From Pseudogemmobacter hezensis (GTDB lineage: Bacteria > Pseudomonadota > Alphaproteobacteria > Rhodobacterales > Rhodobacteraceae), in contig NZ_JABJXT010000013.1 of the NCBI RefSeq assembly GCF_013155295.1, positions 62,001-126,000 of the forward strand: a DNA stretch of 64,000 nt. The letters are read 5' to 3'. The first letter of the stretch is position 1, and every line of letters begins with the position of its first letter. A model generated the notes under the pieces. It did no database searches. It saw only the letters and a list, made by a program, of their open reading frames with translations, and had not been told where the DNA came from. Of the stretch, positions 55,170 through 63,621 are shown in pieces. Position numbers and translations under genes: made by a program.

Positions 55170-56138
55170 ATGACACCCTTCTCCCGCATCCTCAGAACCG
55201 ACTGGTTCGGCCCGCTGATCATCGTGATCCTTGCCGTGGTGGTGATCCGCGCCTTCAGCCCGCAATTCCTGTCGCCCCTGAATATCCAGGTTCTGCTGCT
55301 GGCCATCGCGGTCAATGCGCTGATTGCCTATGCGCAGATGATGATCATTGCGATCGGCCAGATGAACCTTTCGGTCGGCGCAATCGGCGGCCTGGCCGCG
55401 ATCTCTTTCGCCGGCATGATGGAGGTCTGGGGCATCCCCGCGCCCCTGGCTGCCGCTCTTGCGCTTCTGATCGGGCTGCTTTGCGGCTTTGTGAACGGGG
55501 TGATGATTGCGGTGACCGGGATCTCGGCCTTTGTGATCACGCTGGCGACGCTGGCGATCTATAAGGGCATCAACCTGGGCATCACCGAGGCGCAGCCCTT
55601 CTACGGCATTCCTGCCAACGTGAAGGCCTTCGGCAATGGATCGCTGTTCAACCTGATCCCGCTGATCGCGCTGCCGACCCTGGTGGCGGCTGTCGGCCTG
55701 TGGTTTTTGCTGTTCCGCCTGCCCGCCGGGCGCTTTATCCTGGCGGTGGGTGGCAATGAACATGCAGCCCAGCTGTCAGGCATTAAGGTTGGTCGCACCA
55801 TCACGCTGGCCCATGCGATTTCGGGCTTTCTGGCGGCAGGCGCGGGGATCCTGGTGGTGGCGCGGGTGCAGGTTGGCCAGCCCTCGATCGGCGATGACTG
55901 GCTGATCCTGTCCTTTGCGGCCCCGGTGATCGGCGGTGCCATTCTGACCGGCGGCCATGTCAGCGTTGCCGCCACCACGCTGGGGGTGGTGATTGTTGCG
56001 CTGATCACCCAGGCGCTGGTTCTGTTCAATATCGACCCCTTCCTTGTGCAGGTGGTGATGGGTGGCCTGATCCTTGTCGCGGTCGGCATCAACCGCCTGC
56101 GCGAGACCCGGATGCAAGCCCTGAAGCGGAGCGTTTGA
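55170..56138 (+). CDS. Sugar ABC transporter permease (RbsC family), second of two
   Basis: A 322-residue permease, with GQMNLSVGAIGGLAA in the substrate-path signature position and the coupling loop LPAGRFILAVGGNEHAAQLSGI. It starts 7 bases after the first permease gene. Two different CUT2 permeases in one operon indicate a heterodimeric channel. Confidence 0.9.
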   Translation: MTPFSRILRTDWFGPLIIVILAVVVIRAFSPQFLSPLNIQVLLLAIAVNALIAYAQMMIIAIGQMNLSVGAIGGLAAISFAGMMEVWGIPAPLAAALALLIGLLCGFVNGVMIAVTGISAFVITLATLAIYKGINLGITEAQPFYGIPANVKAFGNGSLFNLIPLIALPTLVAAVGLWFLLFRLPAGRFILAVGGNEHAAQLSGIKVGRTITLAHAISGFLAAGAGILVVARVQVGQPSIGDDWLILSFAAPVIGGAILTGGHVSVAATTLGVVIVALITQALVLFNIDPFLVQVVMGGLILVAVGINRLRETRMQALKRSV

Positions 56139-56139
56139 C

Positions 56140-57672
56140 ATGGATGTGACCCCCATCTTCGAGGCGAAAAACATCGTCAAAACCTTCCCCGGCGTGCGCG
56201 CGCTGAAGGGCGTGTCGCTTTCGCTGCTGCCCGGCTCGGTGCATGCGCTGCTGGGCGAGAACGGCGCGGGGAAATCGACGCTGATCAAGGTGATCACCGG
56301 CGTGCACCGTCAGACCTCGGGCCAACTTTTGCTGAACGGGGAAGAGGTCAGCTTTGGCTCGACCCATGATGCGGTCGCCAAAGGCATCGGCGTGGTGCAC
56401 CAGGAGCGCAATCTGATCCCGCGCTTCTCGGTCGCAGAGAATATCCACCTTGAGCAGCTGGCCAACAGCTGGCTGCGCCCGGTCAATTATACCGCCCTGA
56501 ACCAAAGCGCCCGGCGCTGGCTGGAAGAGCTGAACCTCGACATCGACCCGGCCATGCCGGTCTCGGATCTGTCGGTGGCGCAGATGCAGCTGGTCGAGAT
56601 CGCAAAGGCGCTGTCTTTGCAAAGCCGGGTGCTGCTGCTGGATGAGCCGACCGCCTCGCTGACCTCCAGCGAAGCGGCGAACCTTTTCACCATCCTGCGG
56701 CGGCTGCGCGACAATGGGGCAAGCCTGGTCTTTGTCAGCCACAAGCTGGAAGAGGTGGTCGAGATCTGCGACCGCGTCACCGTGCTGCGCGATGGCGACA
56801 ATGCCACCGAAAGCCGCCCGATGGCGGGGCTGGGGCGGCAGGATCTGGTGCAGATGATGATCGGCCGCGCCGAAAGCGGCGGCACCTGGCGCAAGCGCGA
56901 CAGCGCGGCCCAGCCGGTCGTGCTGCAGCTGAAGGATCTGGCCACTTCGGTCGGGCACAAAGACATCAGCATGAACGTCCGCAAGGGCGAGATCGTCGGG
57001 CTTTACGGCCTGGTCGGCGCGGGCCGCTCAGAGCTGGCGAAGGCGATCATGGGGCGCTTTCGCGTCACCTCTGGCACGGTTGAGGTGGCGGGCCAGACGG
57101 CGCGCATCACCTCGGTCGCCGATGCGATCCACAAATACCGGCTGGGCTATGTCAGCGAGGACCGCAAGACCGAGGGGCTGATCCTGCCGCATTCGGTGCT
57201 GGCCAATGCCGGGGTGCCGATCTGGCGCAAGCTCTCGGGCTTTTTGGGCGGGCTGCGGGACAGCACGGTCCGCCGCGCGGTCAGCCCCTATCTGGAAAAG
57301 CTGGAGGTCAAGACCCCCAGCCTTGCGCAGACCGTGGGCAATCTTTCCGGCGGCAACCAGCAAAAGATCAGCGTGGCGAAATGGCTGGCGGCGGGTGTGC
57401 AGCTTCTGATCGTCGACGAGCCCTCGGTCGGGATCGATATCAAGACCAAAGCCTATCTGCATGATCTGTTGCGCGAGCTGGCCGACAGCGGCACCTCGGT
57501 GATCGTGATCTCCAGCGATATGCCAGAGATCATCGCGCTGGCCGACCGGATCGTGGTGATGAATGATTACCGCATCCAGGGCGAGGTTGCGAACATCGGC
57601 ACCTATGACACCATGAGCCAGGCCATCATGGGCCTGATCCATCGTGATCCGCACAGGGCACAGGTTGCCTGA
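56140..57672 (+). CDS. Sugar ABC transporter ATPase, double-domain (RbsA/XylG type)
   Basis: A 510-residue cytoplasmic ATPase of two fused ABC domains. Domain 1 has Walker A GENGAGKST and Walker B VLLLDEPTASL; its signature is the altered LSVAQMQLVEI. Domain 2 has a degenerate Walker A GLVGAGRSELAK and a standard LSGGNQQKISVAKW and LIVDEPSVGID. This asymmetry is normal for CUT2 ATPases. It starts 1 base after the second permease stop and ends the operon. Confidence 0.92.
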   Translation: MDVTPIFEAKNIVKTFPGVRALKGVSLSLLPGSVHALLGENGAGKSTLIKVITGVHRQTSGQLLLNGEEVSFGSTHDAVAKGIGVVHQERNLIPRFSVAENIHLEQLANSWLRPVNYTALNQSARRWLEELNLDIDPAMPVSDLSVAQMQLVEIAKALSLQSRVLLLDEPTASLTSSEAANLFTILRRLRDNGASLVFVSHKLEEVVEICDRVTVLRDGDNATESRPMAGLGRQDLVQMMIGRAESGGTWRKRDSAAQPVVLQLKDLATSVGHKDISMNVRKGEIVGLYGLVGAGRSELAKAIMGRFRVTSGTVEVAGQTARITSVADAIHKYRLGYVSEDRKTEGLILPHSVLANAGVPIWRKLSGFLGGLRDSTVRRAVSPYLEKLEVKTPSLAQTVGNLSGGNQQKISVAKWLAAGVQLLIVDEPSVGIDIKTKAYLHDLLRELADSGTSVIVISSDMPEIIALADRIVVMNDYRIQGEVANIGTYDTMSQAIMGLIHRDPHRAQVA

Positions 57673-57711
57673 AGACGGGCCTGAAGACGGGGTTGCCGGC
57701 TGGCGACCCGA

Positions 57712-57752
57712 CCCGTCCCGGAAAGCTGCCCTCTCCGGGACGGGCCCATTTT
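57712..57752 (+). terminator. Intrinsic terminator of the sugar transporter operon
   Basis: A perfect 10-bp GC stem (57712-57721 with 57735-57744), 13-base loop, and TTTT soon after (57749-57752). 40 bases after the ATPase stop. Confidence 0.8.
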
Positions 57753-58452
57753 CCGGGGAGGAAGGTATCGCCATGAAACTGGCTCGGTTCAGGGCCGCTG
57801 GCGAGGGGGCAGGTCGATAAGACCGTTCAGGATGGCCGGCGCCAGCTCTGGCAGACAGTGCCGGTCTTTGCTGGTCTGGCGGGACTGAACAGCTGGCCGG
57901 ATGAGCATCCTGTTCGTCTTTGGCATAAGACGCCACACGGCACCTTGCCGGGCACGATTGCCGATATATTGAAGGCAGAGAAAGAAGCGCTGATAACGCT
58001 TCCGCCGATATTCGATGGGTTCATCGAGCATGGCAAGCACGTCTCCCTGAGGCGCGGCTAAATCAGCACCCTACCAGGTGTTCATCAAACGACATGAAGT
58101 CCTGCGCCCCAGAGAAGAAGCCCTCGACAAGGCGCGTCAGAACGCAGGGCCCCATCGTGATCCCGGGCATCACGCCAGACTTACCGTCGATTTTGACCGT
58201 GACCGGGGCAGTGCCGGGGTCAGATGCGGCGCTCAGGGCATGATATTCAGGAATACGTAGCAATTTCAACTATCTCCAGCGATGCAGCCCGTCGGAAGCG
58301 GGCGTTACAAACTCCATACTGACGAGGCGCGAAAAATTCGGTCGCATCAGTGGCGACTACCTCGCCCTGACCGGCAGATATGCCAGCTGGGCGGGCACGT
58401 CCAAATCTGTCGCATGCCACCCTTACCTCTCTGTCAACCGATGGAGAGCCGC
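57753..58452. other. About 700 bases without a recognisable gene, before the AAA-WYL-nuclease operon
   Basis: Open frames on the minus strand (57789-58040 and 58063-58269) have protein-like stretches such as DEPIEYRRKRYQRFFLCLQ and LVEGFFSGAQDFMSFDE, but no ribosome sites or family matches that I can support. Base use differs from the transporter operon. I read it as decayed accessory sequence and the likely left edge of an insertion that brought the following operon. The promoter of the operon should lie in 58250-58440. Confidence 0.5.
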
Positions 58453-60456
58453 ATGAGCTTTGAGCACTATCTGACCCTTGACCTGATCGCCCGTCTTGCA
58501 GGCCGTTTCGGACCTGCAAGCCGCGTGGCCAGGGAACTGCCCGGCTGGCTGGAGTATCTGACCGAGATCGAATGTCCCGAGCGGCCGCGCACACGGCCCG
58601 GTGCGGTCTGGTGGGAGAAGATCCGTCAGATCAGCCGCAATCTGGTGCCGAAATCCGGCGGTGGTGAGGGCGATATCCTGAACCGGAACTGCGCCATTCT
58701 CGGCGCGCATTTCGGCCTCTCGGAGGTTGAAGCCGGTATCCTGACCTTCGTCGGGCATTATAAAGTGTTCGACGGGTTCGAACATGTGGTCGATGGTGCG
58801 CTCGACACGAAAGAAGTCACGGTTCCGCTGTTGCTTTCGTGGTTCTGCAAAGCGGCGGAGCCAGAGATCCGCGCGGCCCTGCGGCCTTCGGGCCGGCTCA
58901 TTTTGTCCGGGCTGGTTCAGCGCAATCGCCCGGGGCGTCATAACCGCATGCCCTTCGATCTGTCCGACAGGCTGCTGGCTGCCCTTATGGCGGATGTTGG
59001 GGGCGTCAGCGATCTGATCGGCCTGATGTTCCCCGTGGCGCCCGCCCCTGAGGCCGAATGGCAGGATTTTGAGGGGCTGGGCAAAGATGCCGGGATCATG
59101 CGTGACCTGATCGTCCAGGCAATGGCCATGCGGGAAAAGGGGGTGAACATCCTGCTCTATGGCCCGCCCGGCACCGGCAAGACCGAATTCGCGAAAGTGC
59201 TGGCACATGATATCGGCGCAGAGCTGCGGGCTGTGGGCGAGACCGATGATGAGGGCGGCGAACCCTCGCGCCGCGAACGTCTGGCCGAGATGGGCATGGC
59301 CTGCCGCATGCTTGCCGAACGCCGCGACACGATCCTGCTGTTCGACGAAATGGAGGATCTGTTCGGGGCCGCGAACCCGTTCTTCGGCAATGATCGGCCG
59401 TCCAAGGTCCATACCAACCGGATGCTGGAGAGCAATCCGATCCCGGTGATCTGGACCACGAACTCGGTGGAAAGCTGCGATCCCGCCTTCCTGCGCCGGA
59501 TGAGCTATTCGGCGCTGATGCGGCCCCCTTCCGGCCGGGTGCGGTCGCGGATCTGGCAGCGGCTGGAGGCCCGGCATGGGGTGGGGATCACGGCTACCAG
59601 CCTGCCGGATCTGGCAGAGCGGCACGATCAGGCCCCGGCGCTGGTTTCGGATGCGATGCGCGTCGCCCGGCTGTGCGAGGGCGGTGCGCAAATGGTCAGC
59701 ACGGTGCTGGACGCCGCGGTCCGGCTGGCGAAGGGCGGCGTGGATGCACCGCCGCGCCACCATTCCGAAGTGCCGTGGCAGTCGGAACTGGCCAATGCCG
59801 ATATGGACCTGGCGCTGATCGGGGCGCGGCTTGCGGCCCCGGATGCACCGAGGCGGGTCAGCTTCTGCCTCGACGGCCCTGCAGGCACCGGGAAAAGCGC
59901 CTGGGCACGGCATCTGGCGCGACAGATCGGCATGCCGGTGGTCGAGAAACGCGCCTCGGACCTGATCTCGAAATGGCTGGGCGAGAGCGAGCAGAACATC
60001 GCCCGCGCCTTTGCCGAGGCGCGGGCCGAGGGGGCACTTCTGATCTTCGACGAGGCCGACAGTCTGCTCGCAGATCGCCGTAACGCCGAACACAGTTGGG
60101 AGGTGTCCCAGGTGAATGAAATGCTGACCTGGATGGAAAGCCACCCGCTGCCCTTCGTCTGCACCACCAATCTGGTGGAAAAGCTCGACCCGGCAACGCA
60201 GCGGCGCTTCACCTTCCGCATCCGTTTCGACACCCTCTCGGATGCGCAGATGGAGGCGGCCTGGCGCGCGCATTTCGATGCGGCACCGCCTGAGGGCCTC
60301 ACGCGGCTTGAACGACTGGCGCCGGGTGATTTCGCCAGTGTCGCCCGCCGGATGCAGGCGATGGGCGAGACGCGGCCCGCGCAGATCCTGCATGAACTGA
60401 CCCGCGAAGCTGCCGCGAAAGAGGGGGCATCGCGCCCGATCGGCTTTGGCCGTTGA
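58453..60456 (+). CDS. Tandem AAA+ ATPase of a putative three-gene defence operon
   Basis: A 667-residue cytoplasmic protein. Residues 1-200 are of no recognised family. Two AAA+ modules follow: module 1 with Walker A GPPGTGKT (237-244), Walker B LLFDEMED (D298 E299) and sensor TTNSVE; module 2 with Walker A GPAGTGKS (475-482), Walker B LIFDEADS (D533 E534) and a sensor and Arg-rich TTNLVEKLDPATQRRF block as in CDC48/FtsH-like unfoldases. No protease domain or transmembrane segment. ATG 58453 was chosen because GGAGAG lies just before it. A WYL regulator starts 49 bases downstream. It may act as a motor or sensor for the nuclease-like third protein; this is inference. Confidence 0.85.
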   Translation: MSFEHYLTLDLIARLAGRFGPASRVARELPGWLEYLTEIECPERPRTRPGAVWWEKIRQISRNLVPKSGGGEGDILNRNCAILGAHFGLSEVEAGILTFVGHYKVFDGFEHVVDGALDTKEVTVPLLLSWFCKAAEPEIRAALRPSGRLILSGLVQRNRPGRHNRMPFDLSDRLLAALMADVGGVSDLIGLMFPVAPAPEAEWQDFEGLGKDAGIMRDLIVQAMAMREKGVNILLYGPPGTGKTEFAKVLAHDIGAELRAVGETDDEGGEPSRRERLAEMGMACRMLAERRDTILLFDEMEDLFGAANPFFGNDRPSKVHTNRMLESNPIPVIWTTNSVESCDPAFLRRMSYSALMRPPSGRVRSRIWQRLEARHGVGITATSLPDLAERHDQAPALVSDAMRVARLCEGGAQMVSTVLDAAVRLAKGGVDAPPRHHSEVPWQSELANADMDLALIGARLAAPDAPRRVSFCLDGPAGTGKSAWARHLARQIGMPVVEKRASDLISKWLGESEQNIARAFAEARAEGALLIFDEADSLLADRRNAEHSWEVSQVNEMLTWMESHPLPFVCTTNLVEKLDPATQRRFTFRIRFDTLSDAQMEAAWRAHFDAAPPEGLTRLERLAPGDFASVARRMQAMGETRPAQILHELTREAAAKEGASRPIGFGR

Positions 60457-60505
60457 CGCCGCCAGGCCGCGCCGCGAAGGTGGCGCGGTATTGCCCGGAG
60501 GCCCC

Positions 60506-61453
60506 ATGCGCTACGCCCGTCAGGAAGATCTGTTGATGCTCGCCGTGAAGATGCAGGGATCGGCTGACGGAATGTGTCTTGCCGATATCGAGCGGGAGTT
60601 CGGCGTCTCGCGCCGCACGGCAGAGCGCATGCGCGACGCCGTCAGCCGCGCCTATCCGCAGATCGAGGAAATCCCGGGCGATGGCGGTCGCAAATACTGG
60701 CGCTTTCCGCCGGGCGCATTGGGGCGGATGGTCGAGCCCACTCTTGACGAACTGACCGCAGGCCACCGGGCCGCAGCCATCACGCGGCGCGAAGGCGATA
60801 TTACGACCGCCGAGACGCTGGAAAGGTTGCTTACAAAAGTGCAGGCCATGTTTCGCGCGGATCGCCGCCGGATGATTGCGGCGGATCTTGAGGCGCAGCT
60901 CATGGCCGATGGCGTCGCCTTCCGCCCCGGCCCACGAGAGAACATCGCGCCCGGGATTCTGTCAGCCCTGCGCGAGGCGATCCTTGCCGGCGTCATGGTA
61001 TCGAGCGACCACCGTTCCCGCCGCACCGGCAAGCTGTCGCGCAACACGCGCCTTGGCCCCATCGCCATGCTGTTCGGCCAGGGGCGGCAATACCTGCTGG
61101 CCTGGAGCGAATATCAGGACGACTTGCGGCTGTTTGCCCTTGCGGGATTTGAAAAGGTTGCGCTGGAGGCCGACAGCTATGCCCGTCCGGAAGACTTCGA
61201 TTTGCAGGACTGGCTGTCAGAGAGCTTCGGCATCTGGCGCGAAGAGCCGCAGGATGTCGAGTGGCGCTTTCACCCCGATGTGGCGGAGGAGGCTGCAGGA
61301 TATGTGTTCCATCCGAAGCAAAGGATAGAACGGCTGGGGGACGGGTCTTTGGTGGTGCGGTTCAGAGCCGGCGGGCAGCAGGAAATGGAATGGTATCTCG
61401 CCCGATGGGGAGATAGGGTTGAGGTGAAATTTTTTAATGGAGGCGAGAGATGA
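60506..61453 (+). CDS. WYL-domain transcriptional regulator
   Basis: A 315-residue protein with an N-terminal helix-turn-helix (LADIEREFGVSRRTAERMRD, about residues 25-44) and a WYL-type ligand domain (about 150-230, with QYLLAWSEYQDDLRLFAL in place of the WYL core), then a WCX-like C-terminal domain (about 240-315). The ribosome site CGGAGG fixes ATG 60506. WYL regulators are frequently encoded with phage-defence genes (for example BrxR and CapW) and are thought to sense nucleotides or nucleic acid. It sits between the ATPase and the nuclease-like gene, whose start overlaps its stop. Confidence 0.9.
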   Translation: MRYARQEDLLMLAVKMQGSADGMCLADIEREFGVSRRTAERMRDAVSRAYPQIEEIPGDGGRKYWRFPPGALGRMVEPTLDELTAGHRAAAITRREGDITTAETLERLLTKVQAMFRADRRRMIAADLEAQLMADGVAFRPGPRENIAPGILSALREAILAGVMVSSDHRSRRTGKLSRNTRLGPIAMLFGQGRQYLLAWSEYQDDLRLFALAGFEKVALEADSYARPEDFDLQDWLSESFGIWREEPQDVEWRFHPDVAEEAAGYVFHPKQRIERLGDGSLVVRFRAGGQQEMEWYLARWGDRVEVKFFNGGER

Positions 61454-62139
61454 GTTTCGAGAGAGATGTTAATAATTTTCCAGAAGACTGGCGGGGAATA
61501 GTGAAAAAATGGGCAAGTCTTAATATTGGATATTATGATCGCCATTCCGACCTCCCTGCGTGGTATGTCGAAAACTCCAACTCGGCACTTTTCGCCGCTG
61601 CGGCCTGGGCAGAGGGCCATTATGCGCTTTGCGAGGTTGATGTAGAAAAGAAATATTATACTGGACGGGCGGGGCGGCCTGCATCCTATGCCGGAAGAAT
61701 GGATATTGAACTGACAATTGGTGAGGAGGTTTATTGGATCGAGGCCAAGCGCCGTGCATTCTCTTTGGGTGAAGAATCGAATTACTCGTTTCGCCATTCA
61801 TTTATGAATGCATCCGTGGAAGAGGCATATGCCAATGCGCGACAATGTAGGCCAGCCGCAAGAGATATGGGTGCAAAGGTGGCGTCTCTGGTATTCTTTT
61901 CGGGCCATATCGAGCCCGACATGGCCGAGCGCGGAGCAGGCGCCACCCCCCGATTGCGAGAGCAACTGATAGCGAGTGAGGTTGCGGCACTGAGGCATAA
62001 GATGAGAGAACTCTCTGACAAAATGAACGGAAGAGTATTTCACGCGATATTCAGTCAGCGCGACTGCAGGATCTATGCAAACTGGCAAGGTTATTATTGG
62101 CCTGCGGCATTTGGTGTTGCCGCTGTTATCGACGATTGA
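61450..62139 (+). CDS. Putative PD-(D/E)xK-type nuclease, third gene of the operon
   Basis: A 229-residue protein of no family I can name. Asp85 (in RMDIELTI) and Glu98-Ala-Lys100 (in VYWIEAKRR) form D-x12-E-x-K, the core of PD-(D/E)xK nucleases, preceded by a hydrophobic strand and followed by helices. Other parts are polar with several Tyr and Trp. Its ATG overlaps the WYL stop (ATGA), so it is translated as part of the operon. The gene is clearly lower in GC than its neighbours (for example AATAATTTTCCAG near its start), a sign of transfer. A nuclease acting with the tandem ATPase is the attractive reading but is not proven. Confidence 0.65.
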   Translation: MSFERDVNNFPEDWRGIVKKWASLNIGYYDRHSDLPAWYVENSNSALFAAAAWAEGHYALCEVDVEKKYYTGRAGRPASYAGRMDIELTIGEEVYWIEAKRRAFSLGEESNYSFRHSFMNASVEEAYANARQCRPAARDMGAKVASLVFFSGHIEPDMAERGAGATPRLREQLIASEVAALRHKMRELSDKMNGRVFHAIFSQRDCRIYANWQGYYWPAAFGVAAVIDD

Positions 62140-62429
62140 AGTAATCTCTACTGCCGGCATCCGTCCGTATTTGGCGTATTGACCGGCCATCCTGCCCCAA
62201 ACCACCTGACCTGCCCCCCGGTCGTCCCTCGGTCTGGTTCAGAGTGATGCCACACGGCCGGTCATGGACGATGAGCCCTACGCATTCTCGGGCCTGCTTC
62301 TGGCGCTTCTCTGTCCATCCGGGCAAAGATCATCTTGCCTAATGCTTTGAAATCATAACCATCCTCGTTACAGTTTTCCTGATCAGCAGATTGTGGGCCA
62401 TTCATGCATTACCCCTTTCTCGTCAGTGA
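62140..62429. other. About 290 bases with no gene seen, after the operon
   Basis: No hairpin with a T run and no supported gene. A minus-strand frame (62126-62326) has no ribosome site or family match. Probably the right edge of the inserted operon. Confidence 0.45.
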
Positions 62430-63051
62430 TCCACGTTCCGGCTTGCAATATCGCTGACCGATACCAGCCTGGCGGACCTGACCCTCGCGCCCATGGCCAC
62501 TGAATGGGCGCCGGGGCTCGCCATTGCCGAGGCGCCTGACCCGGTCTGGGCGGAAAGCCTTGCCAATGCGCCGGTTGAGACGATCTCGGCGGTGACAATG
62601 GCGCTGATGGATCTGATATTGGCCACGCCGGATCTGAAAGTGCCGAGCGTTGATCACCTGCCCGAGAGCCGCGTCAGGCGGCATTTCCTGGCGCTGGTCG
62701 GGCTGTGGCAAAGGCCGGGGGATGCGCTGCCAGCTTGCCCGGGCCTTTGCCGCCTAGGGCGTGGCCCTGTCGGGCCTGCCGGGCCATTTGCCCGAGCGTG
62801 ATGTCATTGGCGGGACCGCGCTGCACCTGGCGCGGTCCAGGCGCCCGCCGACCCCGGCGATGGTTCTGGCGCGCCTCTCGCTTTCACCGCTGATGCCCTG
62901 GTCCGCCCAGACTGGTCGTGATCGGACCGAGCGCGATCTGGCCGAAAGCCTGATGGGCGGCGATTTCCGGGGCACCATCCTTACTGCCACGCCCGCGCAT
63001 AAAGACCTGTGGCACGATGCCCGGCAGCTACAAACGCGGCATGCAAACTGA
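62430..63051 (+). pseudogene. Broken gene of unknown family
   Basis: Two frames read as one protein. From about 62430 (in-frame TGA just before) the first frame gives SLADLTLAPMATEWAPGLA and continues to about 62718 (HFLALVGLWQRPGDA). A frameshift then leads to MRCQLARAFAA, a TAG at 62755-62757, and GVALSGLPGHLPERDVIGG through to TGA at 63049-63051. The start, one frame junction and one amber codon are defects. I do not recognise the family. Confidence 0.5.
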
Positions 63052-63264
63052 TCTTCCACAGCCTGGGTTCGATCATGGCGCAGACTGTGCTGCGGTGGCC
63101 GTCAAATAGCCGCTTCGGGGAATACAGCAAAGCCACACCTGATGCGTCTGCCCGGCGATTAAGGGGTGCAGGCGACGCCCTGTCGGTATCGCCACCCTGT
63201 TGCCGGGCATTACGCAGTCTTGCTGCAATGAAGCTGGATCTGCAAACAGAGCATTCCTGGGCCG

Positions 63265-63603
63265 TTACAACGCCGTGAGATGCACCAAATGGCTGCCCAT
63301 ACTGACGCCTTCGCCGGCAGCATTGATGGTTGCGAAATAGTCATTCCAGCCTGAGGCCGAAATGCCGGATACCAGTGCAGCGATGGCGGCAGCGTCCGGT
63401 GCGCGCCAGATCGCAAAGAACTTCTGATCCGCCGCATGAAGGGTTTCCGCCTCTGTCTCGCCGAAAGCGAGCGCCTCGACGCCAAGCGCCGTAAGGGCCC
63501 CCATCCCAGCACCAACGGTCTCGAAAAACCGGCGACGCCCGTTTTGGTCCAGCGCCAGCCATGCGGGTTTCGGCGAGTAGAGTTCGGCCAGATAATGTGC
63601 CAT
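63265..63603 (-). CDS. DUF6616-like small protein
   Basis: A 112-residue cytoplasmic protein. The pattern YLAELYSPKPAWLALDQNGR at the start, LTALGVEALAFGETEA in the middle and a C-terminal GWNDYFATINAAG resembles the DUF6616 family, a small alpha-beta dimer fold near the YCII/ABM proteins. I am only moderately sure of the name. Not seen to be in an operon, although the DNA repair gene lies 18 bases upstream on the same strand. Confidence 0.65.
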   Translation of the reverse strand: MAHYLAELYSPKPAWLALDQNGRRRFFETVGAGMGALTALGVEALAFGETEAETLHAADQKFFAIWRAPDAAAIAALVSGISASGWNDYFATINAAGEGVSMGSHLVHLTAL

Positions 63604-63621
63604 GTGCAGTCCTTTCCTGTA

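Noticed and set aside
57789-58269. Two minus-strand small genes upstream of the AAA operon as toxin-antitoxin pair
   Set aside because: No ribosome sites, no overlap of the two frames and no family pattern; treated as decayed sequence.
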